IMG/VR virus record: IMGVR_UViG_3300005529_000105
Location: 1-21,913 of that record
DNA from: a virus
DNA length: 21,913 bases
Strand: one strand, 5' to 3'
Part shown: positions 1 to 4,764 of the stretch, one piece after another
Layout of the letters: each line of letters begins with the position of its first letter
Position numbering within the stretch: the stretch's first letter is position 1
Translations under genes and position numbers: made by a program
The notes under the pieces: model-generated
What the model was told of the DNA's origin: nothing
The model's database searches: none
Seen by the model: the letters and a program-made list of their open reading frames with translations, nothing else

Positions 1-80
1 AGCAGTGTCAGTAGCCAACGGGGGCAGGCAGACACCAGCTATCGCCAGCGCCTGCCTGTTGGGGGTTGCGGGGGACTAAC
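1..80. other. GC-rich non-coding end with inverted repeat and G-runs
   Basis: No convincing gene. A 7-bp perfect inverted repeat, GGCAGGC at 23-29 and GCCTGCC at 50-56, encloses a 20-base loop, and runs of five G lie at 20-24, 61-65 and 70-74. It sits just downstream of the minus-strand gene ending at 81, so a transcript end or structured 3' RNA is possible. No T-tract follows on the minus strand, so I do not call an intrinsic terminator. Confidence 0.3.
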
Positions 81-275
81 CTACAGCTTGCTGAGGACCT
101 GCTCGATGGTCTCGAGCTTGGTCACTCCCTCTCTGATCGCCTGAGCGATCTCCCAGGGTTGGAGCTCGAAGAAGTTGTGGACCACGAAGTCCTCCATCAT
201 CTCCCTCTCCTCTTCCTTGTCCTTCCTGGCGATGAACTCCTCGAAAACCTTGCACATGTCCTTATCTTTGCTCAT
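81..275 (-). CDS. small acidic hypothetical protein (64 aa)
   Basis: I do not recognise this protein. It is short and highly charged: the N-terminal half is rich in Lys, Glu and Asp (KDKEEEREMMEDF) and probably helical, followed by a hydrophobic patch FVVHNFFELQPWEIAQAI and an amphipathic C-terminal helix. There is no signal peptide or membrane segment. The start is well supported: AAGGAGG lies five bases before the ATG, and the ATG overlaps the stop of the upstream gene as ATGA, so translation is probably coupled. It is the last gene of a three-gene minus-strand operon of very small genes, like the accessory genes seen between structural modules of large phages. Confidence 0.75.
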   Translation of the reverse strand: MSKDKDMCKVFEEFIARKDKEEEREMMEDFVVHNFFELQPWEIAQAIREGVTKLETIEQVLSKL

Positions 276-436
276 GCAGCCTCCTTATCCTCTGACTCGA
301 TGGTCTCTTCGGCCAATGTCTTGGCCGTTCGTATGACCTCGTTGGCGTAAGCCATAAGGTCTCTGGTATTCTCAAACTCCCCGGCCAAACCCTCGATCTC
401 TATGAGGAGAAGCTTGGCTCGCTGCTTCTTGTCCAT
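272..436 (-). CDS. small helical hypothetical protein (54 aa)
   Basis: A 54-residue reading frame starting MDKKQRAKLL and ending with an acidic tail (ESEDKEAA). A perfect TAAGGAGGG ribosome-binding site lies 4-5 bases before the ATG, and the stop overlaps the next start as ATGA. The body reads as one or two amphipathic helices (LLIEIEGLAGEF, LMAYANEVIRTAKTLAEE). The segment VIRTAKTLAE resembles, weakly, the helix motif shared by small proteins further right (for example FLRTAHKLLN). No known family is recognised. A 20-residue gene ends inside its Shine-Dalgarno sequence. Confidence 0.75.
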   Translation of the reverse strand: MDKKQRAKLLLIEIEGLAGEFENTRDLMAYANEVIRTAKTLAEETIESEDKEAA

Positions 437-445
437 GTTCCCTCC

Positions 446-508
446 TTAGATCCAGTAGCAGATGCCTATCATCGCTACGACAACGCCTAAGTATACGTAG
501 TTGTTCAT
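446..508 (-). CDS. 20-residue hydrophobic microprotein
   Basis: The frame encodes MNNYVYLGVVVAMIGICYWI, essentially a single membrane-spanning helix with a polar N-terminus. Support for a real gene is the strong CGGAGGG site three bases before the ATG and its fit in the operon: its stop codon TAA is also the start of the TAAGGAGGG site of the next gene. Peptides of this type in phages often act at the inner membrane, but no function can be assigned from so few residues. An arginine-rich frame overlaps it on the same strand and looks like a shadow. Confidence 0.5.
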   Translation of the reverse strand: MNNYVYLGVVVAMIGICYWI

Positions 509-669
509 ATACCCTCCGTATATGCGTGTAAGTCGTTTCGGTCTCTAACCAGCTTGCAGATCTGGCCGCCCGCTGGCCTCGGCTTACAGGGAACCCCTCG
601 ACTCGGTACCGGTGCACGCGGCGTGAACTTTCTGTACGTGGAGTTTTTATAAAAAGTTGACCTACATAC

Positions 670-714
670 CCTATTAGGTAAACGAGGTACCAGGTTACTT
701 CTATCCCTATAATA
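670..714 (+). promoter_or_regulatory. promoter/operator module, copy A
   Basis: Order of elements: the palindrome CCTATTAGG (670-678), an 18-bp imperfect dyad GAGGTACCAGGTTACTTC (684-701), then a -10-like TATAAT (708-713). The same three elements recur in the same order and nearly the same spacing about 250 bases downstream. No gene start follows directly, so this copy may drive a leader RNA or act as an operator only. No TTGACA-type -35 is present. Confidence 0.5.
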
Positions 715-743
715 AAAAATCAACAACGGATATATTGTGCTTC

Positions 744-798
744 TTATTGAACATAATGTACAAAATCTGACACATCTTTCACGAAAACGGTTCAATAA
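744..798. repeat. 9-bp perfect inverted repeat with 37-base spacer
   Basis: TTATTGAAC (744-752) is the exact reverse complement of GTTCAATAA (790-798). It could close a stem in an RNA transcribed from the upstream module copy, or be a pair of half-sites for a DNA-binding protein. There is no T-tract after it, so it is not a simple terminator. Confidence 0.35.
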
Positions 799-920
799 TT
801 ACCGCCACTTGTCGATCACGTGCCAATTTTTCCCACACATATCTAGATAATCTTTACTATACGCACATCACCTGCGAAATAGTGTATAAACCATGCTAAC
901 ATTCGTATACATCCTCCTCG

Positions 921-963
921 CCTATTAGGCAACTGGGTACCAGGTTACCCATCGGTATAAATA
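921..963 (+). promoter_or_regulatory. promoter/operator module, copy B, driving the plus-strand small-gene operon
   Basis: CCTATTAGG (921-929), the dyad TGGGTACCAGGTTACCCA (934-951), then TATAAATA (956-963), identical to the consensus of T4-type late promoters and also an acceptable bacterial -10. Compared with copy A, the outer two base pairs of the dyad change on both arms together (TG/CA against GA/TC), so the symmetry is kept. The start codon at 969 falls where transcription would begin. Confidence 0.6.
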
Positions 964-968
964 TATAG

Positions 969-1187
969 ATGAATAAACCTATTAGCTCATCATTCATGAA
1001 CAAGTACATCCTCGCCGACCTTGAGTTCGCCGAAGACGAAGCCAAACTCATCCACGCCCACAGGGAGCTAAACGATCGTCTGCAGAATCTATTCCTCTCG
1101 CAGTACTTTCTCAACACCTGCTCCAAGCTCTTCCACAAAGAACTCAACCCCATGCGCATCAACATACTTCAAGGCGAGCCACTATGA
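969..1187 (+). CDS. small hypothetical protein, first gene of the small-gene operon (72 aa)
   Basis: Unrecognised, predicted all-helical (KYILADLEFAEDEAKLIHAH and RELNDRLQNLFLSQYFLNT). The stretch FLNTCSKLFH at residues 47-56 matches the helix motif shared with several neighbours on both strands. No Shine-Dalgarno sequence precedes the ATG. It stands 5 bases after TATAAATA, so the mRNA may be leaderless; an internal ATG at 996 is an alternative but also has no ribosome site. The stop overlaps the next start (ATGA), which supports the frame. Function unknown. Confidence 0.6.
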   Translation: MNKPISSSFMNKYILADLEFAEDEAKLIHAHRELNDRLQNLFLSQYFLNTCSKLFHKELNPMRINILQGEPL

Positions 1188-1357
1188 GACGCTACCCCGT
1201 GATGAACCCCATATACTTCGACGAGGCCGACAAGGAGGAAGCACACAGCGAGGGGTGGCCGTACTACGACTGGCGCTCCACAGTGACCAACCGCTTCCGC
1301 CTCAAGAGACATGCCTGCTCCTACCGCAGCAGGGTGTCGTGGTACATCACCGTATGA
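1184..1357 (+). CDS. small hypothetical protein (57 aa)
   Basis: A 57-residue frame that overlaps the previous stop (ATGA) and whose own stop overlaps the next start (again ATGA). This coupling on both sides is the main support. The protein starts MRRYPVMNPIYF, is rich in Tyr, Trp and Arg, and has an acidic centre (DEADKEEAHSE) followed by a basic, probably beta-rich end (RFRLKRHACSYRSRVSWYITV, positions 37-57). No family is recognised. A weak AAGGCGAG lies upstream of the start. Confidence 0.6.
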   Translation: MRRYPVMNPIYFDEADKEEAHSEGWPYYDWRSTVTNRFRLKRHACSYRSRVSWYITV

Positions 1358-1635
1358 GCCACATCAAGCTTCGCAGCGCCCGCGCCGTTGGCATCGTCCA
1401 TGCTCCTTTCATGTTCAATGAAAGGTACTCAGCGAGCATGACGCTCGGAGACCTGGACGTGTACTCCGGCGTGATCTACCCGTTCTTTGAAACTTTCTAC
1501 AAGCTAACCGGTATGTGCTTTCCCATAGACTTCCATGTGGTCATCGACGGCGACGAAGGTGGTGAGGTTAGGTTCAACGTTGTGCTCGGCCACGACCGTA
1601 GACGGGAGAGGATAGACGATGGCGATCAACATTAG
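1354..1635 (+). CDS. small paralog with FFETFYKLTG helix (93 aa)
   Basis: The start is set at the ATG overlapping the upstream stop (ATGA) and not at an earlier in-frame GTG, because the extension would lie over the previous gene and has no ribosome site. Layout: an N-terminal beta-like part (residues 1-40, including SARAV near residue 8, similar to the GARAV of the protein at 2759), the helix FFETFYKLTG (44-53), then a beta hairpin, DFHVVIDGDEGG and EVRFNVVLG (59-79), and a charged tail. The same helix-hairpin order appears in the next gene and in those at 2144, 2759 and 3186. Function unknown. Confidence 0.75.
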   Translation: MSHIKLRSARAVGIVHAPFMFNERYSASMTLGDLDVYSGVIYPFFETFYKLTGMCFPIDFHVVIDGDEGGEVRFNVVLGHDRRRERIDDGDQH

Positions 1636-1912
1636 GTTCGCAGGTGCGCAGCTGTATCCACCCGGTGGATCAGGCAACTTCTATGTGAGCTGGTCGAAGT
1701 ACCGCGTCAACGAAGTCTGGGAGTGCCCGTCAAACTTCGACATGACGCCAGTTGTAAAGTTCTACAGGACCTTCTACAAGCTGACAGGCGCTTGTGACCT
1801 CGTCAACTACAGGTATCAGCAGGTGGCAGGTGAGACCACTATGAAGATCTATGTGGTTCTAGGTTACAACAGGGCCCCCGATCGAGAGCAAGAGGGTGAC
1901 GATGTTCGATAA
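1619..1912 (+). CDS. small paralog with a sheath-like N-terminus and FYRTFYKLTG helix (97 aa)
   Basis: The first 16 residues, MAINIRFAGAQLYPPG, closely match the first 16 of this phage's tail sheath, MAINVSFNGATIYKPG. A beta-like stretch (FYVSWSKYRV) follows, then the shared helix FYRTFYKLTG (48-57) and a hairpin ending MKIYVVLGYNR. GAGAGGA lies upstream of the ATG, and the gene overlaps its predecessor by 17 bases. It is clearly related to the protein at 1354 over the helix and hairpin (VVLGYN against VVLGHD). Whether the sheath-like start is functional (binding to sheath, decoy) or chance is open. No database family is recognised. Confidence 0.8.
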   Translation: MAINIRFAGAQLYPPGGSGNFYVSWSKYRVNEVWECPSNFDMTPVVKFYRTFYKLTGACDLVNYRYQQVAGETTMKIYVVLGYNRAPDREQEGDDVR

Positions 1913-2162
1913 ATGGTCGTGGGTCAAGGTAAAGAAGAACAATGCTGCTGTCAACGCGAGGTTGGACTGCAACAGCAGGATGAGTATAAGGGGGGGCTGC
2001 AGCTGGTGGCATACTCAAGACGGCACGAAGCTTGCGTGTGAGATGTCTAACAACCCGAGGTCACTCATTCAACCGTACGTGCTGGAATCTGTTGTTTGGG
2101 CTAAGAAACACGAGTATAAGTTCAAACGCATCAGGAGTAAAGATTGGCACAGAAAATATTAG
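1902..2162 (+). CDS. small basic hypothetical protein (86 aa)
   Basis: The ATG at 1902 is preferred over a GTG two codons earlier because AGAGGG is then spaced normally. The protein is basic and Trp-rich (KWSWVKVKKNN at the start, a Lys/Arg-rich end KKHEYKFKRIRSKDWHRKY), with three cysteines. Its central part (GGCSWWHTQDGTKLACEM, then YVLESVVWA) lines up loosely with the protein at 2502 (TGWVAYSGHDTQGNLCVRF, then YIKERLFGMA), so these two may form a second paralogous pair alternating with the helix-hairpin proteins. It overlaps both neighbours by 11 and 19 bases. Function unknown. Confidence 0.7.
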   Translation: MFDKWSWVKVKKNNAAVNARLDCNSRMSIRGGCSWWHTQDGTKLACEMSNNPRSLIQPYVLESVVWAKKHEYKFKRIRSKDWHRKY

Positions 2163-2515
2163 TCGGCGGGCAGCAGAACTTCACGGTGTTCAGACCGTAC
2201 CACGGACAGGCGTCTCAGCGCTTCTGGCGGTACAGGGAGAACATCGAGACGCAGGTGCAAGGCCTATACAGGGGCATGATCATCTACGACGCCGTGGAGA
2301 ACGTAGTAGACTTCTACAAGACCTTCTACAGGCTCATGGGCAAGGATCGCTGCTTCGTCATGGATGCTCAGATCAAGGACCTAACACCTCACTCTATGGC
2401 TAACGATCGCCACGACGAGAAGACCTACAAGATCTCTATTCAGTTCGCCCACCAGGTAAAACCAAACATGTACGACAACACAAGGGTGCTGATAGACGCG
2501 CATGAGAGCCAATAA
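2144..2515 (+). CDS. small paralog with FYKTFYRLMG helix (123 aa)
   Basis: Starts at TTG, supported by AGGAGT six bases upstream; no ATG near the N-terminus fits better. Residues 1-50 look beta-rich (KILVGGQQNFTVFRPY, GLYRGMIIYD). The shared helix FYKTFYRLMG is at 57-66, and a longer hairpin region follows, with strands CFVMDAQIKDL and TYKISIQFAHQV separated by an Asp/His/Asn-rich loop. It is the third strong member of the helix-hairpin family. It overlaps the upstream gene by 19 bases and the next by 14. Function unknown. Confidence 0.75.
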   Translation: MAQKILVGGQQNFTVFRPYHGQASQRFWRYRENIETQVQGLYRGMIIYDAVENVVDFYKTFYRLMGKDRCFVMDAQIKDLTPHSMANDRHDEKTYKISIQFAHQVKPNMYDNTRVLIDAHESQ

Positions 2516-2762
2516 GAGGTTCCACGACTCAGTAGGATACAACGGTGGTAACTACGGTCTGTGGAAGAAGTATCACAAAGCGTATCGCAAGTCTCACAAG
2601 GCAGGAGATACGGGCTGGGTTGCGTACTCTGGACACGACACGCAGGGAAACCTGTGTGTTAGGTTCGTCGGCGGGAAGTACAGCGACATGCGCTTCGGCT
2701 ACATAAAAGAGAGACTGTTCGGGATGGCGCTGGATGACATGGCGAACGAGGGAAAACTGTGA
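2502..2762 (+). CDS. small basic hypothetical protein (86 aa)
   Basis: The N-terminal third is basic and aromatic (LWKKYHKAYRKSHK), possibly nucleic-acid binding, followed by a beta-like centre (GWVAYSGHDTQGNLCVRFVGG) and a helix, FGYIKERLFG (65-74), that fits the cluster motif loosely. Resemblance to the protein at 1902 in the central part suggests a paralog pair. The ATG overlaps the preceding stop region by 14 bases; its stop overlaps the GTG of the next gene (GTGA). No family is recognised. Confidence 0.7.
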   Translation: MRANKRFHDSVGYNGGNYGLWKKYHKAYRKSHKAGDTGWVAYSGHDTQGNLCVRFVGGKYSDMRFGYIKERLFGMALDDMANEGKL

Positions 2763-3202
2763 GATCGCGCATCATCGAAGCAAGATCACCTAGTGGTGAC
2801 TATTATAGTTATAGTGATTCAACTATAACGCAGGGGGCCCCTTCTGAGTCTTCAAAGGTGATCACTGGTGCGAGAGCAGTTGTGAAGATCGGTGGACAGA
2901 CTATACCGTTCGCTAACGTGAGCTACACGTACCAAATTAACAACATCAACACGGCAGAGTTCAAGGGACAGTCGTACATGCGCACAGCGAAGGTTGTAGA
3001 CAACACCAAGCAGGTCTACGCTATGTACGTAGTGTTCAAGAAGCTGTTCGGCATGGACGCCAATATCTACTTCTCTGGATCGGCGAAGACCGTGTTCAAC
3101 GGTTGGTCGCTGCAGTCCTACAGGATCTCAGTTGGGAAGTGCAGCACTGAGAAGTTCGAGCGACTGAGGGTCGAGGGAGAGAAGGATGAGCTTGAAGATT
3201 GA
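2759..3202 (+). CDS. tail-tube-like N-terminal segment joined to the small-paralog helix (147 aa)
   Basis: Residues 36-58 (TGARAVVKIGGQTIPFA and on to VSYTYQ) match the N-terminal strands of all three tube-like proteins of this phage: TGANAKIKAGNLTLAYA, TGANAKIKLNGVTLAFC and SGARTTLKINNKIVGFAF, each followed by a [VL]-S-[YW] turn. After about residue 85 it becomes like the small paralogs: MYVVFKKLFG (89-98), then strands NIYFSGSAKTVF and SLQSYRISVG. The GTG start overlaps the previous stop and follows GAGGG. The first 33 residues are Ser/Tyr-rich and low-complexity; their DNA can form two adjacent hairpins. A GTG at 2858 would remove this extension but lacks a ribosome site. It may be a minimal tube-fold protein. 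Confidence 0.8.
   Translation: MRSRIIEARSPSGDYYSYSDSTITQGAPSESSKVITGARAVVKIGGQTIPFANVSYTYQINNINTAEFKGQSYMRTAKVVDNTKQVYAMYVVFKKLFGMDANIYFSGSAKTVFNGWSLQSYRISVGKCSTEKFERLRVEGEKDELED
2786..2829 (+). repeat. two adjacent hairpins in the 5' part of the tube-like small gene
   Basis: TCACC/GGTGA around TAGT (2786-2799) and GTTATAGT/ACTATAAC around GATTCA (2808-2829, 8 perfect base pairs). They lie 27 to 70 bases after the GTG start, inside the low-complexity N-terminal coding part. They might slow translation or serve as a binding site. Confidence 0.4.
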
Positions 3203-3434
3203 CCTCTCTGATCCTGAGACTGAGTGGATCGTAAGCAAGTTCCTGAGAACAGCGCACAAGCTTCTCAACCCAAAAGACTACACGCTCACTATAGAGTCTC
3301 GCATAGAGTACACCTATCAGCCCGTCTATGTTCTAGGTCAGTATGACCCAGTAGAGATGGAGCCGCATGTCAATATCATCCCAAGCGTGGTTACCTGGCG
3401 TCGAAAAAGTAGCGATACTCCTGAAGATTTGTAA
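3186..3434 (+). CDS. short member of the helix-hairpin family (82 aa)
   Basis: Last gene of the plus-strand small-gene operon. It lacks the N-terminal beta part of its relatives and enters the helix almost at once: WIVSKFLRTAHKLLN, with the motif FLRTAHKLLN at 19-28. A hairpin follows (YTLTIESRIEYTYQPVYVLGQYD), matching the VVLGYN/VVLGHD ends of the proteins at 1619 and 1354, and then a Pro/Glu-containing tail. GAGGGAGAGAAGG precedes the ATG, and the gene overlaps its neighbour by 17 bases. Function unknown. Confidence 0.7.
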   Translation: MSLKIDLSDPETEWIVSKFLRTAHKLLNPKDYTLTIESRIEYTYQPVYVLGQYDPVEMEPHVNIIPSVVTWRRKSSDTPEDL

Positions 3435-3445
3435 ACATAACGTGC

Positions 3446-3468
3446 AAAAATTGCTACAAGTATGCAAT
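3446..3468 (-). terminator. possible weak terminator of the minus-strand small-gene operon
   Basis: On the minus strand, ATTGC, a 9-base loop and GCAAT are followed directly by more T (complement of AAAAA at 3446-3450). It lies about 30 bases beyond the last minus-strand stop, where an operon end is expected, and in the short gap between converging operons. The stem is only 5 bp, so strength is doubtful. Confidence 0.35.
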
Positions 3469-3498
3469 ATCTTAAAAACGTCTAAAATTTATCTTTGA

Positions 3499-3711
3499 TT
3501 ACGTGGACTTAGGATTGCGATTCATCGGAAGAACAACTACTAGTCTTATATCTTCCAACTCTGCTAGCTCAACAGTAGAGAACTTCATAGAAGCAACTGA
3601 TGCTATGCTCTCGCTGTAGGCATATATAGCGCGTCGCTGCAAACGACGCTTCATGCCGTTGATGCCTTTGCGGCCTCTTATCCCCATGCGGCGCCATCTT
3701 CTAGGATCCAT
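3499..3711 (-). CDS. small arginine-rich hypothetical protein (70 aa)
   Basis: The start is placed at the ATG that overlaps the upstream stop by 11 bases, after GAAGAG; an upstream in-frame TTG would lie over the previous gene. The N-terminal third is strongly basic (RRWRRMGIRGRKG, MKRRLQRR), then a helix AIYAYSESIASVASMKFS and an Asp/Glu/Leu segment ending in RLVVVLP. A basic head and amphipathic helix would fit nucleic-acid or membrane contact, but nothing more can be said. Last gene of the minus-strand operon. Confidence 0.6.
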   Translation of the reverse strand: MDPRRWRRMGIRGRKGINGMKRRLQRRAIYAYSESIASVASMKFSTVELAELEDIRLVVVLPMNRNPKST

Positions 3712-3901
3712 CGCTGAACTCTTCAACTTTCTTCCACAGCTCGTCAACGCAGTGCTTGTGGATACTGTTGTCGATCTCTGGGTCGTCTAGTCCTATGATG
3801 TGGAAGCCCTGCACATCGCAGTACTTCTTCATAGACATCAGACCTAGGCGGTCGACAGTGATGAGAAACGCAGTGATTGCGTAGCCGTCAGCTAGAGTCA
3901 T
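3701..3901 (-). CDS. small paralog with FLITVDRLGL helix (66 aa)
   Basis: Begins MTLADGYAITAFLITVDRLG; the motif FLITVDRLGL (residues 12-21) matches FLITVSKLYR in the gene at 4790 and FCIATSKVGL in the one at 4194. A short Cys-containing stretch and an acidic C-terminal helix (VDELWKKVEEFSDG) follow. AAAGG precedes the ATG, which overlaps the upstream stop (ATGA). The N-terminal helix is hydrophobic enough to lie on or in a membrane. Function unknown. Confidence 0.7.
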   Translation of the reverse strand: MTLADGYAITAFLITVDRLGLMSMKKYCDVQGFHIIGLDDPEIDNSIHKHCVDELWKKVEEFSDGS

Positions 3902-4194
3902 ACTGGACCTTTATACCCGTTAAAATAAGCGTTTACATCTTTCACGACTCGCTGAGCCTTCGTGAGATTCTTTCGCTCGAACAGGTTCCATCCAGTGTTG
4001 ATGAACTCCATCTTCATCATCTCGTTCTCGAGCAGTCGCTTGAGGTGGTGCGTAGAATCTTTTGGAGTGTGGTAGTTGAGGCACTGACAACCTCTCACCC
4101 AGCATCGCATCCTGCGATATATCCACGGAGCTTCCATGAATGGGAAGAAGTTAGCCATGACCTGTATGCAGGTGATAAGGATCCACAGCTTCAT
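3898..4194 (-). CDS. small cysteine-containing hypothetical protein with hydrophobic N-terminus (98 aa)
   Basis: The N-terminus MKLWILITCIQVMANFFPF is hydrophobic, like a membrane segment or short signal; within it ILITCIQVMA also fits the local helix motif. A basic Cys cluster, CWVRGCQCLNYH (residues 31-42: C-x4-C-x-C-x3-H), could bind a metal, and a mixed-charge helical C-terminus follows. The ATG directly overlaps the previous stop (TGATG); the ribosome site is weak, so re-initiation is likely. Function unknown. Confidence 0.6.
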   Translation of the reverse strand: MKLWILITCIQVMANFFPFMEAPWIYRRMRCWVRGCQCLNYHTPKDSTHHLKRLLENEMMKMEFINTGWNLFERKNLTKAQRVVKDVNAYFNGYKGPV

Positions 4195-4421
4195 CAGAAC
4201 ACCACGTAGTACTTGTTCTTGTTCTCGATAAGCTTCATGCTTATGAAGTCGATGATCTGTCTTAGTTGCTGAGCAGGTTCGTTGGCGGATTTGAGTCCAA
4301 CTTTTGAAGTAGCGATACAGAAGTTATAGACTACGGCGTAGTCTCGTCTCAAGCGCTTGAGTCTCTTTATAGACATTCGCTTGAGTGGTTTAGGTTTTCT
4401 GCCACTCGTGGTTCCCACCAT
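4194..4421 (-). CDS. small paralog with FCIATSKVGL helix (75 aa)
   Basis: A very basic N-terminus (GRKPKPLKRMSIKRLKRLRR) precedes a helix containing FCIATSKVGL (residues 34-43), then a second amphipathic helix (AQQLRQIIDFISMKLIENK). GAGGTG lies three bases before the ATG, supporting this start over an internal ATG at codon 16, although the gene then overlaps its upstream neighbour by 32 bases. Same helix motif as the proteins at 3701, 4390 and 4790. Function unknown. Confidence 0.65.
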   Translation of the reverse strand: MVGTTSGRKPKPLKRMSIKRLKRLRRDYAVVYNFCIATSKVGLKSANEPAQQLRQIIDFISMKLIENKNKYYVVF

Positions 4422-4584
4422 TCACCTCTTGAATCATCTCTTGGACCACAAGCGTGTGATACGCCTGCCGCCATATATCCATCACGGCGTCTTGGTCCTT
4501 GATCAAGCCTATCTTAGTCGCCACGAACAGGAGCGCTACGGAATGGAGAATATCGTGAGAAGACCAGTGGATAGCCTCAGTCAT
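4390..4584 (-). CDS. small paralog with LLFVATKIGL helix (64 aa)
   Basis: Start chosen at MTEAIHWSSH because it aligns with the start MNKAVIRFSS of the next gene upstream and follows GGAGAG. Motif LLFVATKIGL at residues 18-27, then a helix DAVMDIWRQAYHTLVVQEMI. A TATAAT box (minus strand) ends six bases before the ATG, so transcription could begin on or near the start codon. Paralogous with the 36-residue neighbour. Function unknown. Confidence 0.65.
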   Translation of the reverse strand: MTEAIHWSSHDILHSVALLFVATKIGLIKDQDAVMDIWRQAYHTLVVQEMIQEVNGGNHEWQKT

Positions 4585-4590
4585 CTCTCC

Positions 4591-4596
4591 ATTATA
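4591..4596 (-). promoter_or_regulatory. -10-like TATAAT six bases before the start at 4584
   Basis: A perfect TATAAT on the minus strand with GGAGAG between it and the ATG. If used, the mRNA would be leaderless or almost so, though the GGAG could also act as a ribosome site in a longer operon transcript. No -35 match. Confidence 0.4.
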
Positions 4597-4618
4597 TTGC
4601 ACAAACTGACTTAAGGGG

Positions 4619-4729
4619 CTAGGGATAAGTCTGATAACTCAGTTTTCTCAGGATGAATAGAAGCTCGATCATGTAGAAGGTATCGATGGCTTGCTGGTTG
4701 CTCGAGAAGCGGATGACGGCTTTGTTCAT
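4619..4729 (-). CDS. 36-residue paralog with LLFILRKLSY helix
   Basis: Encodes a 36-residue peptide (MNKAVIRFSSNQQAIDTFYM to the C-terminus) with an excellent CAGGAGT site before the ATG. The N-terminus pairs with that of the protein at 4390 (MNKAVIRFSS against MTEAIHWSSH), and LLFILRKLSY (residues 24-33) is the shared helix; the protein ends three residues later, so the rest of the family domain is missing. An in-frame ATG pair at 4774/4771 would give a 51-residue form. The gene is flanked by two TAACT-N-AGTT(A) dyads. Function unknown. Confidence 0.6.
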   Translation of the reverse strand: MNKAVIRFSSNQQAIDTFYMIELLFILRKLSYQTYP

Positions 4730-4764
4730 AATGGACTCCTGTAGTGAAGTTACTAACTGAGTTA
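4635..4764. repeat. pair of TAACT-N-AGTTA dyads flanking the 36-residue gene
   Basis: TAACTGAGTTA at 4754-4764 is a perfect dyad around a central G. TAACTCAGTT at 4635-4644 is a near copy and the exact reverse complement of AACTGAGTTA. One lies in the promoter-proximal gap, the other near the 3' end of the gene, about 120 bases apart, as expected for a repressor acting by looping or for RNA pairing. Confidence 0.35.

Larger units (their letters stand above)
509..968. other. non-coding regulatory region between divergent operons
   Basis: No credible gene on either strand: the long frames here are arginine-rich or low-complexity and lack ribosome-binding sites. From about 640 the sequence is more AT-rich than its surroundings. 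It contains the 12-bp palindrome TTTTTATAAAAA at 644-655, two copies of a promoter/operator module (near 670-714 and 921-963), and a 9-bp perfect inverted repeat, TTATTGAAC at 744-752 with GTTCAATAA at 790-798. It lies between a leftward operon and a rightward operon, as expected for a control region. Promoters for both directions are probably here; only the rightward ones are visible with any confidence. Confidence 0.6.

Noticed and set aside
20-74. G-quadruplex from the G5 runs
   Set aside because: Only three runs of five G are present and they are unevenly spaced; no clear four-tract unit.
66-350. 94-residue Leu-rich frame on the plus strand
   Set aside because: Exact antisense of two minus-strand genes with good ribosome sites; Leu/His richness is typical of such shadows.
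372-617. 81-residue arginine-rich frame on the minus strand
   Set aside because: It overlaps two better supported small genes on the same strand, has no ribosome site, and its composition is that of an out-of-frame translation.
505-795. 96-residue frame on the minus strand ending at the 20-residue gene
   Set aside because: Its ATGA overlap with the microprotein is suggestive, but it runs through both the palindromes and the promoter module and has no ribosome site or protein-like pattern.
1255-1353. N-terminal extension of the protein starting at 1354
   Set aside because: Would lie over the 57-residue gene, lacks a ribosome site, and is Pro/Gln/Leu-rich shadow sequence; the ATGA-coupled start is better.
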